From contig CM029121.1 of assembly GCA_016859345.1 (NCBI GenBank), positions 26,002,675 through 26,066,674 of the forward strand: a stretch of DNA of 64,000 nt. The letters are read 5' to 3'. Shown here in pieces: positions 58,947-64,000 of the stretch (its first letter is position 1; the number at the start of each line of letters is the position of its first letter). A program made the position numbers and the translations under genes. Below the pieces are notes generated by a model. That model saw nothing but the letters and a program-made list of their open reading frames with translations, did not search any database and had not been told where the DNA came from. This DNA is from Istiophorus platypterus. Lineage: Eukaryota > Chordata > Actinopteri > Istiophoriformes > Istiophoridae.

Positions 58947-59906
58947 GCCCCCCAATGTCAGATTGTCTTAGAGGAACAGATGTCACTATCATTGATGTGG
59001 ACTTAAGGGGCGATGGTGACACGGCGCTCTTTTTCTTGGCGTCACTGCGGGTTGCACGCATCCACCTAGGACCGCACAGCGCCGACGGGGATAAACGTGG
59101 CCCGAGGCCAGTTCTTGTGTGTGGGTTTGAAAATCGCACATCACACTCGGGCCAGAACGGCGGGCTGACCGGACCCCACTCGCTTCATTGATACTTCTCG
59201 CGTCCCCCTAAGCGGTGCACACGTACATTGGGAAAAAAACAGCACAAGAATGAATGAAAATAAGCAAAAGGGCTTTGCAAAGTTTTTCTCCTGGTTGCTC
59301 ATTAATATAATAGTTTGTTGACCTTGCTAGAGTGAGCAGGCGGGGTTCGTTTTAAAACGTCTCGCTTGGAACTCCCAGCGGTTTGTCTTTTATAGAAACA
59401 GTTCAGCATGGCAGACACGTATGAAGACAGCGGTTTTAAACCCCCAAGTCCTCCAGGTTTCTCCGCAGCCTTCCCACGCCCTGGACTTTTTAAGATTCTC
59501 TAGACTTTGTCTAGTATGTCTCTGGGGTTGTTTTCCAAATTATGATTTGGGGTTCAGCTTGAAAAAATTAGCAGCTTTTGTGATGAAATTTATAGGATCA
59601 GTCTGAACTACATTAATGTACTCAAATATACATCAGAGCCACTGTAAACATACAGAGCATTATGTATTTCTGGGGCCTTTATTAGAGAGTGGCATGGGTT
59701 AACAGTCTGGGGTCTCTGTCCTGCAGTAAATGTCAGTTTTTGAGTCTGGTTTATCTTTAGCTCTACTGTAAATGGTCCTGCTGTTCTGACCGTATCTCTC
59801 CTCCAAACCAGTATAAATAATGTAATAACTAACATATGGTTTAATTTTCTCAGCCCATATTGATCCATAACCATGTTCCATTGACATGCCTATATTAATA
59901 CTGATC

Positions 59907-60967
59907 TACAGAGCATTCAGAAATTATTCAGACCCCTTCACTTTCTTCACATATTGTTATGTTGCAGCATTATTCTAAAATTGTTTGAATTAATTTTTTC
60001 CTCATCAATCTACAGTCAATTCCAAAAACTGACAAAGCAAAAAACAGAATTTAAAAAAATTGTTTCAAATTAATTAAAAAGGAAAAAATGAAATATCACA
60101 TTGACCTTTTACTTGGAACTTTTACTCAGCTGCACCTTTGGCAGCGATAACAGCCACGAGTCTTCTTGGGTTTGTCCTGACGAGCCTTGTACATCTGGAT
60201 TTAGGGATTTTCTGTTGTTCCTCTCTAGAGATCCTCTCAATCACTGTCAGGTTGGATGGGGGCCATCGCTGGACAGACATTTTCAGGTCTCTCCAGAGAT
60301 GAGACGTTCTAGTGGGTTCCGGTCAGAGGTCTGGCTGGGCCGCTCGAGGACATTCAAACAGTCGTCCCTGAATCCCTCCTGCATTTTCTTGGCTTTGTGC
60401 TTACGGTCATTGTCCTGTTGGAAGTTGGAGGTCAGCGCTCTGGACCAGGTTTTCATTGAGGATGTCTCTGTACTTTGCTCCGTTCAGCTTTCCCCTCAAC
60501 CATGACCAGTCTCCCAGTCCCTGCTGCTGAAAACCCACTGGGATGGTACTGGACAGGTGATGTGTGGTGTCTGGTTTCCTCCAGACCTGACGCCTTGAAT
60601 TTGAGGCCAAACAGCACCACCATGTTTTTATCTGACCAGAGAATCTTGTTTCTCACAGTCTGCAACAAAGCACATAAAGACTCAACTCCAAGCAGCTTTC
60701 ATATGCTTTTTACTGAGGCGAAGCTTCTATCTGATCAATCTGCCATAAAGCCCAGCTTGGTGGAGTGTTGCAGTGATAGTTGACCTTCAGGATATTTTAA
60801 CTGGAGCTCAGCCAGGTTCCTCCAGGCCTTGGTCACCTCTCTTACCAAGGCTCATCTCCCCTGATTGCAGTTTGTCTGGGCGGCCAGTTCTTGGAAGAGT
60901 CCCCTTCTTTCAGGCCTAATAATAATAATTATGGAGACCTTTGTGTTCTTGGGTACCTTCAACGATT

Positions 60968-60998
<31 letters not shown>

Positions 60999-61232
60999 TT
61001 TGTAGTCAGTCTCTGAGCTCTGCAGGCATTTCCTTCAACCTCACCTCATCTAAATACTTTTGTTAATTAGATATTTTATTTTTAAAAATTTTAAAAAATT
61101 CTAAAATTCTTCTTTTGCTTTGTTTTTATGCAGCATTGAGTGTGAATTTAAAATTTTTTCTTAGCACAAGGCTTCAACATAACACAATGTGAAGAAAGTG
61201 AAGGGGTCTGAATACTTTCTGAATGTGCTATA
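59907..61232 (-). mobile_element. Tc1/mariner-like element, deleted copy B with both termini
   Basis: Both ends are present: TACAGAGCATTCAGAAATTA on the left and the reverse complement of TATAGCACATTCAGAAAGTA on the right, each followed inward by TTCAGACCCCTTCACTTTCT and flanked by TA. On the minus strand the remnant transposase shows LWSDKNMVVLFG, QQDND.KH at the catalytic aspartate and NVLERPSQ..DRNPLE near the expected glutamate. Stops and deletions break it. A (TTTA)n at 60967-61002 replaces or interrupts the N-terminal region. The core (about 60100-60800) is almost identical to copy A. Confidence 0.92.
60967..61002 (+). repeat. (TTTA)n microsatellite inside Tc1-like copy B
   Basis: About nine uninterrupted TTTA units, absent from copy A. 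Confidence 0.95.
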
Positions 61233-64000
61233 CATCAGTTTGCCTGACTTCCTGCGTGATTATGCCTCCTGACGACAGCAGGATTATATCAGTTACATCA
61301 TTTGATCATCAGATGAGAGCATATTTACCGTTTGGAGCCTAAGTAATCACTAATATCCAACTTTAACACATGTGATGCAATGCAATGACCAGATCAATAA
61401 GGATTGCCAAAGTCTCCTAGTGTCCCCATCCTGAAACAGGGGGACGCTAATCTGCATGTACCAGCAGAAATCTGAAAGCTGCACTGACTGTATACCAGGC
61501 TGTTTCTGCGCGAGATTAATACTAGACTGCCAACAGTACGCCTTCTGACAAGGATGAGCTCAGGGCTGCAATTGGCAAATGGAGGCATGTTGTTTGATCG
61601 TGGGAGGGTTGCTGTGGGCCATGCTTTAGTCATATCACTCGAGCATTGTGTAAGTGCTATTTCATCAGTGGCCATTATGTTGTTGTTTTTTCAAGATGGA
61701 TATTATTCTGGATTATATGTTGCCCAACAAAGATAACATAATCTTTTAAATCTTGCGATAAGCCACTTGGAAAGGCCTTGCTGAGGAGGAACCTCCGGGT
61801 CGTGTGTTTGTGTGGGATTTTTTTTTTCAAATTAATTGTTTATTTATTTTTCCGCTGTTGATTTTCCCCACAAGGTAGAATAAGGTGCCTGTTCCGAAAA
61901 ATAGCCGTTTGATAAAAGCCAAACAGCAACCCTGACAGCAGCCGGCTGTCTGGGTTGCCGTGGCAACCCCTCTAAGAACGGTAAAAACGGCAGAGCGATC
62001 GGGTTTCTGTGGTGACTGCTGACTTCTGCTATTTTTGTCCCCAAAGCTCATAAAGTGCCGGGAAGTTGAACAGTCCAGAAAGAAATTTTTTTTTCCCCCC
62101 TGATAAATGATCCTCACTAAGGACTTTCTCTCGTCTCCCATGGAAGAGACACGAACGTATTCTCATGTAGGATCATGACCTCTGACCCTAAATCATAACC
62201 AAACATATGAAAGATATGGAAGCACCTTGCCATAAAGCTCATACACACTGCTACACATTAAGAATTGAATCTTTAAGGGAACTGTTAACTGGTTGTGAAA
62301 CTGTCACTTGGTCACCACCACTGCTGGGATTCGGAGTTTCTATTCTGATCGGGGGGGATCCATACTATGGGCTTACAAACACTAGATGGTGCGTTCGCCA
62401 AAATGGCAGCACTGCACAAATTTGACTTTGAAAATGAGATAAGTGGTCAGTTTCCCGAGGTACGACTGGATTGGCCTTAATTGTGTAATACTAATAATAT
62501 GTAATAATGATTTGTCCAAAACATCACAAATTTTAAAAGCAACGATACCTGTACACACTCCGCCTGCGACATGAAGTGCAGTTTCACTGACTGCGTTGCA
62601 TCGGCGAGGCTTTGCAACGGCACTGAACAGATGTCGTTATGAATGACTGTTACACGCGGCTGTGGCTTTTTAAAGTGCCTGCACCACTAATTGATCCCTC
62701 GTATCCGTGAACTGTCAGGGCTGTAGTATCTTAACCGTCATTATTAAACGCCTAAAGAAGATCAGAGACTAATTTTATAGCGCCTGTGTTGACTTTTTAA
62801 AAAGAAAAGGCCACCTCACAGTTGAGGATGAAATAAAGGATGACTTACAGGGAGTCAATGCTCAAAATTAAATAAAAAGAATAAAACGGCGTATGCATGG
62901 TTTTTGCGCTACACATTGTTTATATATCTAGCCCCAGATGTATATACTAGAGTGAAGAGCCTGTTTGTCCTTTTCTTCAGGAGAAACCGTGTGACCGATA
63001 CCATTCAGCTACCAGTCAGCTGGTTGTGGTAGAGACTTCGACTGTGGAGCTGGTCTTCAAAAAAGCGATGAACAAAATGTACCTGCTGTCTTATCAGTGG
63101 ATTAGTTCTGCTTTCTCAAACCATCAGTGTTTGTCATTGTGAAACATTGGAGAAGGAAACTGTGCAGCCCCTCTAGCAATGGTTAATTTATTTATCTATT
63201 ATATATGATTCAATGTAAATGTTTGCTTCTCAAAAAACAAAACAAAACAGGGCTTTATTTGTAAATATTTTTTATTTTTTTTTGATGATTGCCTGTTGCC
63301 CAAATCATTCATAGCCGTTCAGTCCTGTAACATTAGTTATAACCAACAGTGTTCAGGCTCCGAACTCAGCAATTTTTAATAGAAAAACCTGGAAACTGGT
63401 TTCTCCATCATCTGCAGTCATTTTTACTGGCATTTAGCATCTCCATATAAGGACCTGGGGGCGGTTGTGAAACCATTCAGCGACCAGGCAGGCCCGTTTC
63501 CCAGGCTGTTGGCGGCTGCCATCCATAACTTCAGCGGCGTGCGGCCCTTGCCAACAGCAACAGAGCCGAGACTCTCCGGTTTTACTGATCGTAGCCTCAG
63601 CCAGAACCGGGGGGAAGTGAGGTCGTTCTGCTGGTCCAGGTTTCAATCTCAGCGCACTCACTTCGCTTTTGTGGAAATTGTTAAATTTCTTTGAGAGTAC
63701 TTAATTTTTTTTTTTTTATATAGCTCCACATTTTAATCACAGGACATAGGATTGTTTGGTGTTAAAATGTTCAATTTTTAAGAATGGAATTTTTGGAGCA
63801 CAAAAACCCAATGTTGGTTGACCAGTAGAAAGCCCAGAGCCATCCTTGATGGCTGTAACATCCCCTGTTCCCCCAATAACACAGAGGCCTGACATTAGCA
63901 TTGATCCCAGGTAAGCAAACTTCTGTGGCTCACCCCATAAACCACCAGACTGAACAGGACCGGTGTCAGTTGGACCCTCTGCTTTTGAAGGGTGAGGTAA

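Noticed and set aside
60101..60505. 134-codon plus-strand open frame
   Set aside because: It is the antisense of the Tc1-like transposase remnant of copy B.

Overview
The window is vertebrate nuclear DNA, most likely from a teleost fish. The evidence is split genes with GT-AG introns, dense (CA)n/(GT)n microsatellites, Tc1/mariner elements with fish-type ends, fish MITE and SINE debris, and exon sequences that differ from mammalian orthologues mainly by conservative changes. There is no prokaryotic, viral or CRISPR content. I found no previously undescribed biological system; the points worth a second look are structural.

Layout on the + strand: (1) 1-6720 is the 3' end of met, the hepatocyte growth factor receptor tyrosine kinase. 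It holds five terminal coding exons from the kinase N-lobe to the stop at 3882-3884, then a 2.8 kb 3'UTR. (2) 6721-17700 is intergenic DNA with repeats, microsatellites, a diverged local duplication and a few candidate conserved non-coding blocks. (3) 17700-38720 is capza2, the F-actin capping protein alpha subunit. Nine of its ten coding exons are clear; exon 3 is only recognisable in a degraded form. (4) 38721-53640 is intergenic. It carries an isolated GC-rich, promoter-like island at about 40.3-41.4 kb and a deleted Tc1-like element at 52.1-53.3 kb. (5) 53640-64000 is the polypyrimidine-rich 5' region, short first coding exon (MFGTESS) and start of a long first intron of a gene read as st7, with a second Tc1-like element in the intron.

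The order met - capza2 - st7, all on one strand, matches the vertebrate MET-CAPZA2-ST7 block and supports all three calls. The genes are not functionally coupled: met is a growth-factor receptor, capza2 caps actin filament barbed ends, and st7 encodes a membrane protein of poorly known function. Their linkage is conserved synteny rather than a pathway.

The track's many short ORFs, including those of 130-220 codons, are microsatellite read-through, antisense shadows of exons, or exon plus intron read-through.
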